Source: Arthrobotrys musiformis (lineage: Eukaryota > Ascomycota > Orbiliomycetes > Orbiliales > Orbiliaceae). Taken from it: a stretch of 64,000 nucleotides of DNA. Made by a program: the position numbers and the translations under genes. The stretch lies in the NCBI GenBank assembly GCA_036971715.1, contig JAVHJL010000005.1, positions 2,046,001-2,110,000 of the forward strand, given 5' to 3'. The stretch's first letter is position 1, and each line of letters starts with the position of its first letter. Below, one piece after another: positions 1 to 11,900 of this stretch. The notes below the pieces were generated by a model. The model was not told where the DNA came from, ran no database searches, and saw nothing but the letters and a program-made list of their open reading frames with translations.

Positions 1-1267
1 GGGTCTCGACTCCGTCATCCTTGATCAGCAAGAACTTTTCCAGTTTGCTGATAATGATTTCCAACCTCTTGATAGTTGGGTTCTGTTCGATATCTTTATG
101 CGCCTCGGCATAGGTGGTGAGGGCATCCAGTGGCGTAGTACCAACAGAGACTGGCAATGTTCCATTTACGAGACGTGCGTAGTCGTCTCCTGGCACATTG
201 GCGGGGGCCTCCTCAGAGTTCCACTTGACATTGTAGATGGTACCATGGCAGACGCTTCTGGTTCCTTTGGGGGAGTTGAGCCATGTTTTCATGTCTTCAG
301 TGACATCCTCATCTGCGTTCTTTTGGGAACCCTTAATTTCCATCTTTAGATTGGAAAGCTTGTCTCTTCTCGGTGTTTGGTTGCCCTCTTTAACGTAGAA
401 TAGGTCTTTCTCGAGTCTCCAGTTCCAGCCGATGACGTAGTAGCTTGCATCGACCTTAGTAAGATATTGGCCAGGTGCGTACTCAAAGTTATCCACCATG
501 GAAAACACATTGGAGCAGTGAGGCTGATAGTCTGGGAAAAGTTGATTCGAGGAACTCAACAGTTTAAGGTCTACTCGGTCTTTGCTTTCACCCTCTTCTG
601 TCCAGTCTTGTAGGGGAGTCTTCTTTCCGATAAAGACCTCAGCTTGATCCTCAAGAGGGACTTTCGGTATATCGGGGTCGTCGTTGGCAGTACCAAAGAT
701 GAAAGGCGAAACATCGACTTGGAGGTCAACATCGTCGTCCAACTCTTCCATCTTCCATCTGCGATCGCTTTCCACGACCCAGCAAGTGACTTTCTTGACG
801 CAATTCCGCGCTTCTTCGGGCTGTACACTTGCCAAATCACTGATTTTTCTGATGACAAGCCATCTCGCCGGTGCATTGGGAAATTGGGGTGTAGTTTCAT
901 CTTGTTTCGCGGACGTGACTCCGGCAAGCTTGCCCGAGACACCTGACGCTTTGGGTTTTGTATCGGTAATGCCACTTCTGTAGACGAGAGGCATAGTCCA
1001 GTGTAGATACACACCCTGCCGTTTCCGAAAGGGCTTTTCTGTTCCCAAATCTGTAAATCGAGAGTTTTTCCATGCAGGCCACGCATTGTGGAGGTCGGCA
1101 TGGTGCATGATGTCGGCCTGAAGATAGCCATCACCAAGCCTCAGAAAACTGTAGTTTGGCTGTGTTATAGGTGCAATTTTGACTTTGTCTTTGTGGCTAT
1201 CGCATACGGGCTTGTTGAAGATGAAGGCATCCAGTTTTACTGGGATGAGGACGTTTTGGTCCGCCAT
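1..1267 (-). CDS. N-terminal part of a large protein of unknown function (LHW-motif protein), cut by the window edge
   Basis: An open frame runs from an ATG at 1265-1267 leftwards to the window edge with no stop, giving 422 codons of an incomplete protein. No intron is needed. Visible motifs are GVYLHWTMP (residues 85-93), FPNAPARWLVIR (129-140), YYVIGWNWR (276-284) and CHGTIYNVKW (340-349). They are followed by a segment rich in charged residues (about 380-415) that could be helical. No signal peptide or membrane segment is seen. From memory, this order of motifs (LHW, then PxRWLV, then VxGW) resembles very large uncharacterised bacterial proteins. That is recollection, not a search result. 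The gene points away from the 537-aa gene and the MBL-DUF6603 gene to its right. No function can be assigned. Confidence 0.8.
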   Translation of the reverse strand, partial: MADQNVLIPVKLDAFIFNKPVCDSHKDKVKIAPITQPNYSFLRLGDGYLQADIMHHADLHNAWPAWKNSRFTDLGTEKPFRKRQGVYLHWTMPLVYRSGITDTKPKASGVSGKLAGVTSAKQDETTPQFPNAPARWLVIRKISDLASVQPEEARNCVKKVTCWVVESDRRWKMEELDDDVDLQVDVSPFIFGTANDDPDIPKVPLEDQAEVFIGKKTPLQDWTEEGESKDRVDLKLLSSSNQLFPDYQPHCSNVFSMVDNFEYAPGQYLTKVDASYYVIGWNWRLEKDLFYVKEGNQTPRRDKLSNLKMEIKGSQKNADEDVTEDMKTWLNSPKGTRSVCHGTIYNVKWNSEEAPANVPGDDYARLVNGTLPVSVGTTPLDALTTYAEAHKDIEQNPTIKRLEIIISKLEKFLLIKDDGVET

Positions 1268-2867
1268 GTTGTTGTTTGCGAAGGTCTTGATGCTCTGGTA
1301 GATCTTCAAAGCCAACAGCTATTCAGAAAACTGGGGTATTCTATGTAGAAGATAAAAGAGGGTTGTATGCTTCTCTCGAAACTGTGAGTCTGAAGGCTTG
1401 GGAATCACAGTGTAGAGAATTGTCATCGGAGATGAAGCTTTGCATGTTTTTTTTTTCCCGCAAAGGTATTCCTCCGACTTCCCATAGCTGTATGGGTATG
1501 CGATGGGGTAATTATCGACCGCGGTCGCAAGCCCCTCTTCAGCTGGTGGTCTGGATTCATTTAAGACTCTGGGTGCGGGTGTGTTGCCGTTCAAAATACA
1601 ACAAAGGACGGCCAATGCCCTTCCAATTCAATGCGATGACTCGACATGCCGCGATGCCATGCCATGCATTGCGATGCACCTCGAGAGCTGATATCAATAT
1701 CAAGAATGTCTCAGGTACGCCGTTGACAAGGACGGCTGAGATGTCTCAATTGGTCTATTATGTAGGAATTGGTCCAACCAGGAGCGTGCCCGCTCCGACT
1801 CCGCGCGAAACTCTCGGGCCTCATTTATAATATTTATCACGAGGACTGAGCCCTGCGCCTGCATGCAGAGTGCAAGCCTATGCCAAGTCTGGTCTAACCG
1901 ATGTGGGACGGTCTCCTATTCTGGTCTAGTCTGGCGCCGCACCGTTTAATCCGGCCCTCGGATTGGCTTCGCACAGAGGAACTTTCAGGTATACCTCATA
2001 ATTTTCCAGGGGCCCCATCTCTTGCTCATTGCCCCACTTCAGCCGTGAAAGATCAAGCGCAGAAATTCCCGCACGGCTTCGAGATATGCGCGTTCGCATG
2101 AGCAACCACATATATTCACAGCCCTACTCCGTAGTAGACGACAAATTCCTGGGTATTTTCTTATCTATCCGTCCCGCTGCAGCAATGACCGCGCAACACA
2201 GGGCTGCAGGGCTTTTTCTGTGATTCCTTGAGGGGTTCGAGACCCCCATCTTCCTGCAGGTCAAACTTAATGACCCTCCATACAACCGTATTTGGTATTC
2301 ATATTGATAATTTTTTACATTGTCGCACCCTCCGACAATAAATTGATAAAGTGGAAGCTGAGCTCTCTCAGCATGAAGAAGCTCGCGTGATTGTACAATT
2401 GTATGGACTATTGGCGAAGGATCCAGGAGGGTCTTCGGCGCGCACTTGCCGCCCGTAAAGAAGCTCCGGACGCGACATACAGACACTCTCAATCTTTGAG
2501 AAATCCATTGGATGTTTTTTTTTTTTTTTTCAATCCAATTTGATTTCCCGGTACGGCTGATATTGATTGGTCACATGCGGTGGTTTTTAACGTTTTTGGG
2601 TAGAGATGCATCGATGGCGTTTTTCTCAGCCAGAAGCCTTTTTGAAATTGAGAGATAGATGCCGACCAAGACCGCGACTGCAGCTGGCTGCGATGCGATG
2701 ATTGAACACCAAATTTCAGCCTTCGGTGTATCCCGGCGCAAGGGGATACTACTTCTCAGCGTCTATATACCGAGTGGGGTCGGCTTGTTAACTGACTTTC
2801 GATATTTCAACTTCAGATGTTCTCCATATCGAGATTTTCTTGCTTTCCACTCGAGTCTCCTTGAGCC
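1268..2867. other. Divergent intergenic region
   Basis: About 1.6 kb lies between the start codons of the left-edge gene and the 537-aa gene. It must hold both promoters and 5' leaders. A run of 16 T lies at 2515-2530. Open frames here are short and lack coding character. I see no RNA gene. Confidence 0.6.
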
Positions 2868-4691
2868 ATGTCTGGTGCAGGATCACAAGCTACCAGAGCC
2901 CAAACAAACACTAGCACTTCATCTTCTTCAAACCCTACTACTTCAAATACTACTTCAAATACTACTTCAAATACTACTTCAAATACCACCTCCTCAAACA
3001 CTACTTCTTCAAACACCAACACCACCACTCCTCAAAACCGTACTACAAACTCCACTACTGCAGCTTCTGCATCCGCATCTGCCGGAGTTACAAATTCTGC
3101 TCAGTGTGCTCCAACAGCTCCTGCTCCTATCCCACCTGTGACGGTACAGCCACCCGCAGATAACACACCAAAGATGGCTGGCGTCACTGCTCTCATCAAT
3201 CCTTTGACCGCCTGCAAAGGCGGAAAGACCAAGGTCTCGATTTACTCCCTGCTAAGCACGGGAAAGCTTGCTTTCGAGCAAAGGCTTCTCGGGGACGCCA
3301 CCAGCAAACTCAGAGGCGCTGGAGGTGCTGCTCAGTTGCAAAACATGTCTTATCTCTCATCGATGGTTATCGACGATGACGTAGGTTCCCAATACACCCG
3401 CATTCACGCATTTTTGAGAGTTCAATAATAACTAACTGATATTTTTGACTGCAGGTTCATGTCTTCGGTGTCAATACCGATAAAAAGCTTGCCTTAGTCA
3501 GTCCAGCATACCAAGCTACTGAATTGGTGATCGACAGCGGATATTTCGCTGGATGCAGCGATGGAGAGTCTGATGGGTGGTTTTTCTTCCAAGCGTAAGT
3601 CATAGCAATGTTATCGGCCACGCGAGAGATGGGCAAACAGCTTACAAGCCATGAATCCCTACAGTGAAGACGTGGCAACAAGTACAAATAAACTTTACGA
3701 GATGCCTGTCTGGGGCACCAAAATCGACAATGCCAAAAAACTAGAAGGGCTCATCGCACCTTGCAAAAAGACATCGATTGCTGCTTGCTATGATGGCGAG
3801 CACCGATGGATCGCATATCAGAGTTCCGAAAATGCCATTGTTCTCAGAAACATTGACACTGATAAACGTATGTATACAACATTAGAACCTGACAATCTCC
3901 TATAATGCCTTTATCTGACTTTTCTTTTTTTAGATGCGGTTGTTGAAGACTCGAGATGGACGACGAAACCCGCCTCACCAATCGGCATGGTTTATGTTCC
4001 CGGCCACAGCACTCGCGGACACATCTTCATCTACTATCTTCATCAGGATTTGTCTTTGAGAAGGGCTTTCGTTGAAATCGATGAAACCTTCGACTTCAGA
4101 GGCTACGGAGAAGAGGTTGTTGTTGATAAGGCAGTCAACATCGCCAGTTTCACCCAATTGACTATCGTTGCTGATCCAACGTGCAAGTCAAATTATATCT
4201 ATGCGGCCAGAAACCCCACCACCACTCAAGTCGCCACGATTCCTGACAACTGGGGTGCATCCATCACCAGGCTGCAAGAGTACTACTACAGCCAGATCAA
4301 GCATAACCACCTGATAGGAAACGAGAAGGAGGGGCATCATCACGGCCCAGGACACGTCCACCATGGAAATACCGGTGGTGATGGCTTTACTTATTCCCCA
4401 GGTCGCCCTGGATCTGAGCACGGCGGTCATAATGGCGGTGTTCGCTTTGGGGGCCATGAACACTCCTATGGATGGAGAAGCCCGCCTCCTTCATACGGCG
4501 GGCACTATTCCCATGGCGGCCACACACACGGCCTTCCTTTTGGCGATATGAGCGATCTGGAGGTCGAGCTTGGCAAAGTCAAGATGAACGCTTTGCTGAA
4601 GATGTGCCTTGGTGAGCCACGCGTTGAATATTACAACAAGCCGGTGCACTATGGCGGGCATCAGCAGCACCAGCATGGACACGTACTTTGA
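2868..4691 (+). CDS. 537-aa protein: Asn/Thr-rich N-terminus, possible beta-propeller core, His/Gly-rich tail
   Basis: Four exons (2868-3380, 3455-3594, 3665-3867, 3934-4691) join in phase to 537 codons plus stop; each intron has a good GT donor and an AG acceptor. Residues 1-100 are Ser/Thr/Asn/Pro-rich with a repeated TSNTTSNT pattern. The middle (about 105-430) has short beta-strand-like blocks such as WIAYQSSENAIVLRNI and HIFIYYLHQDLSLRRAF. These recall the blade pattern of fungal fucose-type lectins (beta-propellers), but I cannot confirm this. The tail is rich in His and Gly (HHHGPGHVHH, GGHYSHGGHTHG) and may bind metal ions; that is inference. There is no signal peptide, so the protein is probably cytosolic. 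It sits between the left-edge gene and the MBL-DUF6603 gene. It could instead be an unrelated lineage-specific protein. Confidence 0.75.
2942..2989. repeat. 12-bp tandem repeat within coding sequence
   Basis: Four near-identical copies of ttcaaatactac lie head to tail and encode the repeated Ser-Asn-Thr-Thr unit in the N-terminus of the 537-aa protein. A repeat of this size that keeps frame is likely to vary in length between strains. Confidence 0.85.
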
Positions 4692-5983
4692 GGTGGTCTG
4701 GTCTCTTGGGAAGCTGGGTTTGCAACTTAACTGAATACCATGTGATTTGATTTTTTTTCTTTCTTTTTGCGGATATCCCATTCTTTTTCCTTTGTCGTTA
4801 TCGCGATTCCGACCGTTTGCTCATCTCCGTATATACCTAGGTAGTTGGTTTTTCTTATGTTTTCTGATTAGTATATGCCTATCAGAATTTCTTTCTTTCT
4901 TTTTTCTCGAGAGAACTCCTAGGATCCCTCCGTGTGATATGATGATTTGCTATGATTTACGGAGCCGAAGCGTTCCAGATCGATGGCCAAAAGCCATCTA
5001 TGAGAACACTGCCAACTTGATGGCAAAAGCTTGAATCGACGATGCCCATCGATACGTCGATGCATCGCATGAATGAGCCGGTGAATCTGCAGTGCACTGA
5101 TTGATTGTCCTGCGCAAGGCTGAAGAGTCATAATGCTTTTGTTTCGCCATTGAAAGTGATGCATTTGTCGTTCTCAAATGTTCCGAGTGCGGAGTATCAG
5201 CTGCATGGTACCGAACTTGTTGCCGCTGTGCAATTTGGGAATAAAAAGCATATTTGTGACTGAATGATTGCCGTTCTCGATTTGCGGGTGCGATTGTGCA
5301 TATGGGGCTAAATTGGTTGCCGCTGCGCACTTAGGATGAAGATATCCACTCTTGCTTCCCCACCTACCCCTGGCTGAGACAAAAATCACGCGGGGTTGCC
5401 CGCTTTGAAACTTGTGCGGGAGCTGAAGATTCTGCGCTAGGATCGAGGCCGGGGCTTGCATGAGCTGGATTGAGCTGATGATAGTGAAGTGGACCTATAT
5501 GAATGCATGGCAAATGATGGCGTTCTTCAGGCGCCAGGTCTCGAGCCAGCATCGATGCAAAATTCGGTACTCAGAGCCCGGCATCCTAGTCGATTGATAT
5601 CTACTCCAAATGTGCGATTCAGTTTTCCCACGTATGTCGGCATTGCCTCCTTCCGAACTAACGTGCCCTGTAAATTGCAATGCTTATTTTTCGCTCCATT
5701 TCAAAGTTGATAGCATTCCAGGACATGACCGACAAAAACTCTTCACAATACCACCCTCGCGCAATATCTATCTTCAAACAATAGCTCTCCTCATACATTT
5801 TCCTATTTTCGAAGCGTCCCTATTCTGATAGTATTCCCATCTTGACTGCCTTCTTGTACTCGCACAGTACCACCCCTCGTATAGCACTTACCCTCGCATA
5901 AAATCTATTCTTACATAATATCAATCGAGCTATCCTTTTCCTGAGCTGGGCATCATACGCTCGGCCCGGCCTAAACGGCAGCG
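4692..5983. other. Intergenic region: 3' flank and promoter of the MBL-DUF6603 gene
   Basis: About 1.3 kb without a supportable gene. It contains pyrimidine-rich stretches just after the 537-aa gene and the palindrome TACCTAGGTA at 4834-4843. Pyrimidine-rich sequence from about 5750 to the ATG at 5984 may be the 5' leader of the next gene. The open frames here are short and mutually overlapping. Confidence 0.5.
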
Positions 5984-8900
5984 ATGGGTAGCAAAAAGCC
6001 GGACTCCCCATTCTACTACACAGTAGAGTCATTTCACATCAATGTCGGTTCTGGAGATGGCGCCATACATATCATGACCTATGGCACCACCCGCGGAATC
6101 ATCAAACGCCAAGTGGTCAAGGCGATTTTCATGGATGGCGGCAGACTTGAAGGTGCCGGTGACAGAAAGAAAAAGGTTACAAAGGGCGTCAATGATGAGA
6201 ATCGATGGACTGTCAACCAGACGATCGACTATATCGAGACAAATTACGACTGCCAAAATAAGCATGACGGGAAGCTACGGTTCGATTATTTCATTGTCAC
6301 GCATTGGGACTCGGATCACTACGCTGGTATCATCAGGGCGCTGAATGTTTTCATGAGAGAATCGACGGACCCGAATTCCGTAATCAATAATAAAATATGT
6401 ATGAACAGAGCCTTTTTCAACGAAGCAAACGGAAGCCCCGAGTCATTCTTTGTCGCACCCTACTTCACGGAGAAGGATGGGTCAACCACGGACCCAGACA
6501 AGACCCTAGATGATCTACGCAAAGGCCTTAACAAAAAACTCAAGGACACGTTGAAGTTGAATGATGACAAATCTTCGGTAGATATTGCAAATGCTAGCGT
6601 TGAAGATGGATGGAGCGAGCATCAACTTTTGTTAAGGACTGAGTGGAGGTTTCTTCTTGGTCGGAATTTCCTTCGAGATGAAGATCCGGGCAGTATCCCT
6701 GTGAACCCGGATGATGTCTTCAACCTGACAAATCTAATCGACAGATTTCCACCACAATTTCACAAGCCATATGACGGTCATGATTTGGCAGATTATGAAA
6801 AACCCAAGAAGGTACCAGCAATGTACTGCATAGCTGTGAATCAACGCACAATGGGCCAAAAACCTTTTGGAATATACACAACGCCCACAAACAAGTCGTC
6901 CATAGTTTGCATGATTGTATGGAAAGATGGCACTGAGAATCATCGATCTCATTACCTTGCTGGGGATGCGGACTTGGCACTTGAAAAGAGGCTCCTTGAT
7001 TGGATAGTTCCCAACTGGAATACGTATCCACCTACCCGTCCTTTATGCTCGAGCATGAAACTCAGCCACCACGGCTCTAGATCATCAAACCCATTGCAAA
7101 TGATGATGGCATTTAATCCGCTTAGCATTTTTGCGTCAGCAGGCTCAATAAGGTCACATGCACATCCCCGTAAGTAACACGAAACTTAAATGATACAACG
7201 TATTTCGAATATTTCGGCGTTCTGCATTTACTAATATGCCTTTTTGAGTATAGGATGGGAGCTCCTTGCCTTTATGGATATCTGGGACCGGATTAGAAAT
7301 CAAACTGGAAAGAATCAGGACAATCCTTATCATGACAGTCTCTTCTTCTTGACTTGTTACCCAGTTTGGTTAGCGCTGGATCAAAATACATTCGCCCTTG
7401 CAGAAAGAAATACGGGTGAGTTGCTAGAAGAAAGCTTCATAAGTGAATATAAAGAATTGGTCCATGCATACAATAACCACAACCCGACGACGCCTCTCGG
7501 CGATCTAGATCTTATAGCGGGCTGGGAAAATCAGCCGACAGATCAAAATATAGGCAGGGCACAGTACATATGCGGTAGACTATGCGGTCGTCTGGCGGAG
7601 ATCTCCCATATCCGACCCGGCAATCTTGACCTCAAAGAGGGTGGAATTGTCTTCGCCCAGGGCAACCCAGATCCGCCTGAAAACCCACATAATGTCATTT
7701 TTGTTCAGATCTCGTCTGTCGGGGAGCGGAGCTTGGAAGGGGTGACCCATATATATATGACGGCGTTATTCTATGACGGCGTTCTTAAATATAACGTACC
7801 ATTGCACGACTACCTGGCTAAGAAACCCGGTTGGGTGGCGCAACAACGTCCAAAGGATAAAGACAATAGCGACGACGACGACGACGATCCCAAAAAATCA
7901 AAAAAGAAAATTAAAAAAAGGGCCAGGCTAAGGAACGTACTAAAAAGGATACATCACATGACAACTAGAAGCAAAGACCCGAACAAGGGATGGAAGCCGG
8001 GGAAGCCGGAGGAGCCAGGGAAGGGGAAGAAAGGGAAGGGGAAGAAAGGGAAGGGGACAAGCTCCAGAATATTCTCTGAGGAAGACGAGGTCTGGGACTT
8101 GGCCTCTCTTGAGGATGAACTTTTGGAGGATTTTAGCGACGAGGACGATTTTGCATCAATATTAAGATTGAAGCCCAGCCAATCGCAAAGTCTTCTTCGA
8201 TTTGATCAACGACACTATTTGGTTCCGGAGACCTTGAGCACGCCCCCCGCGGATGCTTCCGTCATTCGATTACCAGCAGCCCACCCAATGTTTGATTTCA
8301 TGGAAGAAATGGCATGGCGATTGCTCATTATTGACCAAAAACCCGTCTCTGGAAAGGATATTCGCATTTCGGAAGCAGACGAAGTCGCCAAATGGTTTGC
8401 CACGGTCCACGGAAATACAGCACTGCCACTATCAATCAGGTTTGAAACCTGGCCACCACCCAACGCCGTCGGCACATCAGACAATCATATCACTTTGGAT
8501 GCAACCACCATGCCGGTGTTATCATTCGATTTTTTGATCGGTGAAAACAAAATCATGATGGACACAACTTCAGCTGCGGATGTTGTGGACGGGCTCGATA
8601 AGTCCGTACTACAGGACATGACGGAGATATACGCGATGCTGATATTCGGACTCAATCCTGCCACTCCTAGCTTCAGGGTGTCTCTCACAGACGTTGCAAA
8701 GTTCTTTGGTTATTCAATGGACAACTTCTTATTATTTAGGATTTTAGGCCAAATGACTCTAAAACTTGACATTGAGTCTGCCACCGCGACAGAGAAGAAA
8801 CGCAATGCACTCTGGTTCAGTCCCGGTGAAAGTTGGGAAACTGTGCTTCGACTTCAATTCTTCGCGGAGACTCCAACCATCGATGACCTACTTCGACAAC

Positions 8901-11900
8901 ACTTAAGCGATTTCAAGATCTCAAATGCGAAAGTGATTGGCAAGACTATCGCGACTCGAAAAACGGAAAGATCTGGAGAGGTAGCTCACTGCGAGAGTCA
9001 ACTTACATTCCTGCTTGACTTTGATATCGGTGCGATTAAATTCGAAGCATCCTTAGAATTCTCAAAAACCGAGGTCTTGCTGCGGCTTCGCAATAACAAA
9101 TCGCCAAAGATGGGTCTGCAAGATATCCTCTCTTGGTTAGGCAAGAAGCTTGGTGAGAACACCTTGAACCTAAATGAGCTTCTCCAATCAGCGAGTGAAA
9201 TACTTGATGCATCTAAAATTGTCTTCCGCGGTTTGGATATCGTTCTTGCCGTAGGCGAAGATGGGAACCTCACTGGGATAGATAAAATCGGTATATCATT
9301 TCAAGTACAGGTGAACATTGGGGAATACGACGAATTCAAGGGTCGATACCCAATAGTCTTTCGGTTTGACTTCGAATGGTCAAAGGCATTCGGGCCATCT
9401 CTCGAGGGCTCTTTATGGCTACGTGAGTCAATTCAACCTCTTCTTCTGTCCTTCGATTGTACACTGACATGAGCTCCATGGACATAGCTACCCCCGATTT
9501 TGAATTAGGAAAATACATAAAAGCAACCCCAGGCTGGGAACGCCATAAAGTCTTCGAGCCTCTGACGGATGACCCTTCAAAGAACGCTGGCAGCCTTAAC
9601 CTCAAAACCCTAATGTCATCGGAAACAATCGACAACATCCCCAATGGTATACCTACAGACATAACCCAGCTCTCAATCCGCATTACCAAGACTGGTATCC
9701 GCTTCCAAGGAAAGATTCAATGCGAAGAGCCTGAAGATGACGAGCAAAGCAAAGTTCCACAGCTCTACCTGGATGAAGTCAGCCTGGCAGCCGAATACAA
9801 TTGGGCCAAAGAGGCCCGCGGCTTCCGTGTCTCCCTTGGCGTTGATATCTATCTTGACCCGCCAAATACAAATTCGAAGGGGGAGGTGTTGCCGGATCTC
9901 GAACCTGCGAGACTTAGAGGAGACGTGATTTATGATAGCACTGATAAGTCATGGGCGCTCAGTGCTCATCTGGAAGACCTGACTGTCGCACACATCGCAT
10001 CCTTCTGGAGCGAGCGATCACGAGGTGGAGCTATGGCGTTCTTGGAACGGATGGTCATCAATTACATTGAACTCGACTACTCCTATAACGGCTCCAGTGG
10101 TGCCAAAAACTTCACTTTCGAAGGTTTCCTCTCGGTCGGTTTGCTCAACTTTGATCTGAAATACAAAAATGGGGGTGAAGGAGACTGGGAATTTGTAGCC
10201 ACTGTGGGCGCGGGCGCAGACACAGGCGGTGCCACAATCAAAGGCATTCTTACCGACTTCATTGGAGAACCGCCTGAGGAGCTTCCTGAAGCCGTGGGTG
10301 ATATTGAAATCGGCGCACCCGGCTCAGGGGGCGATCTGATAAAGTTCCGATGTTTCGAAAAAGAGGAACACACTGTCTTCATGTTCACCCTCAAAGTCTC
10401 CAAGATTTCTCTTTCGTTCATGCAAATCCGGAAGATTGTCGCAGGAGAAGAGGGCAAGAATGTCAAACCCAAGAGAATTATCAAAGCTGCAATCACGGAT
10501 ATCCCAACCATCGATGTCGGAATCATTGGCAAGCTCCCACAGCCCTTCGACCAGCTCTTCTTCCTATGGACTAGCGATCCAGGGGCAGAGTTGACTAAGG
10601 CAACGGACAACAAGCCCCGCGGATTACTCAAATCCGAGTTCGAAATCATCGACAGCGTCGAGGACCAAGCAGCTACCGAAAAGCTATTCTTCAAGAAGAT
10701 CAAGCCAGATCTAGATTATAAACCAGACGACGTGGTCATTAGCTCCGGCTCCCATATCTTCATTGTAATGAAGAAACCCGGCGGCGAATCAACCGTCCTG
10801 CTCGACTACGCCTTCAAGAAATCCGGAGCGGATGAGAAACCCAAGGCTCTTACTTTCGGAAACGACCCGGGCGCCAATGACGGAGAAGCACCTGCCGGTG
10901 ACAACAAGGGCTCCAAGGCGCCCCTAAAGAAATCAATCGGCCCACTCTCCATCGAGAACATTGGCCTCATCTACAAGAACGGAGAGCTAGGAGTCACGTT
11001 TGACGCCACCTTCTTGATGGGACCAATTGGCCTTTCCCTGCTGGGTTTTGGGGTCAAAGTGCCCTTCAACAAGGAGTACAACCTCAAGAATCCACCGCCC
11101 ATCAGCAAAGTGAGCTTCCAGCTAGAAGGGATGGTTGTGTCCTTTGACAGACCGCCATTGACTGTCGCAGGAGGCTTCAAGAGGTCTGAGAAGGATGGAA
11201 TCATAAGCTATGCTGGTGGCCTCATCATCAAATTCGATCCCTGGCAATTCCAGGCTGCTGGAGTGTATGCTTCTGTTCCGAGGAAGAGGAATAAAACGAA
11301 AGCAATCACGGGTGGAAACGAGGTTGTATCGGTTAACGACAATCCTCAAGATTTGAATGATAAATTCACAATGGTGTTTATCTTCTTCAAACTTAACGGT
11401 CCGTTGTTCAGCGTCGGTTTTGCCGATATTTCTGGTCTCACAGGCGGGTTCGGTGTCAACTCAGACATCACTGTTCCAACTATCGAGCAAGTCGTCATGT
11501 TCCCATTCGTCAAGCCCAGTGGAACCGGCGATCCGAATGACTCTCCGCTTGCGACCATCAATGGACTATTGAACGGAACCTGGTTCAATCCATCTGAAGG
11601 CAAATTCTGGGTGGCAGCTGGCCTCAAAGTCAGCGCATTCCAGATGCTCAACGTCGACGCCGTTCTCGTTCTCAAATTCAACCCAGGCGTACAAATGGGA
11701 ATCTACGGAGTCGCCACCTGTGACGTCCCCTCTTCCAAGTCTTCAGTCAAATTCGCATACGTCGAGATGGGCATCTCCTGCACACTAGACGTGGAGGCCG
11801 GGACCTTCAAGGTGGAAGCCCAGCTGTCTCCCAAGTCATTTGTGCTGCACCCAAGTTGCCATTTGACTGGTGGCTTTGCTCTGTTCTCATGGTTTAAAGA

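Noticed and set aside
571..1137. 188-codon minus-strand frame
   Set aside because: It is a shadow of the true minus-strand frame of the left-edge gene, which reads through this region with recognisable motifs and no stop.
2228..2252. GGTTCGA-containing segment resembling a tRNA B box
   Set aside because: The following bases do not match the B-box consensus, and no A box, acceptor stem or anticodon arm can be built around it. Similar words near 42930 and 47790 failed the same test.
5213..5341. Imperfect direct repeat around ttgccgctgtgcaatttggg and ttgccgctgcgcacttagga
   Set aside because: Similarity covers only about 28 bp with several mismatches, and no element ends or gene are linked to it.
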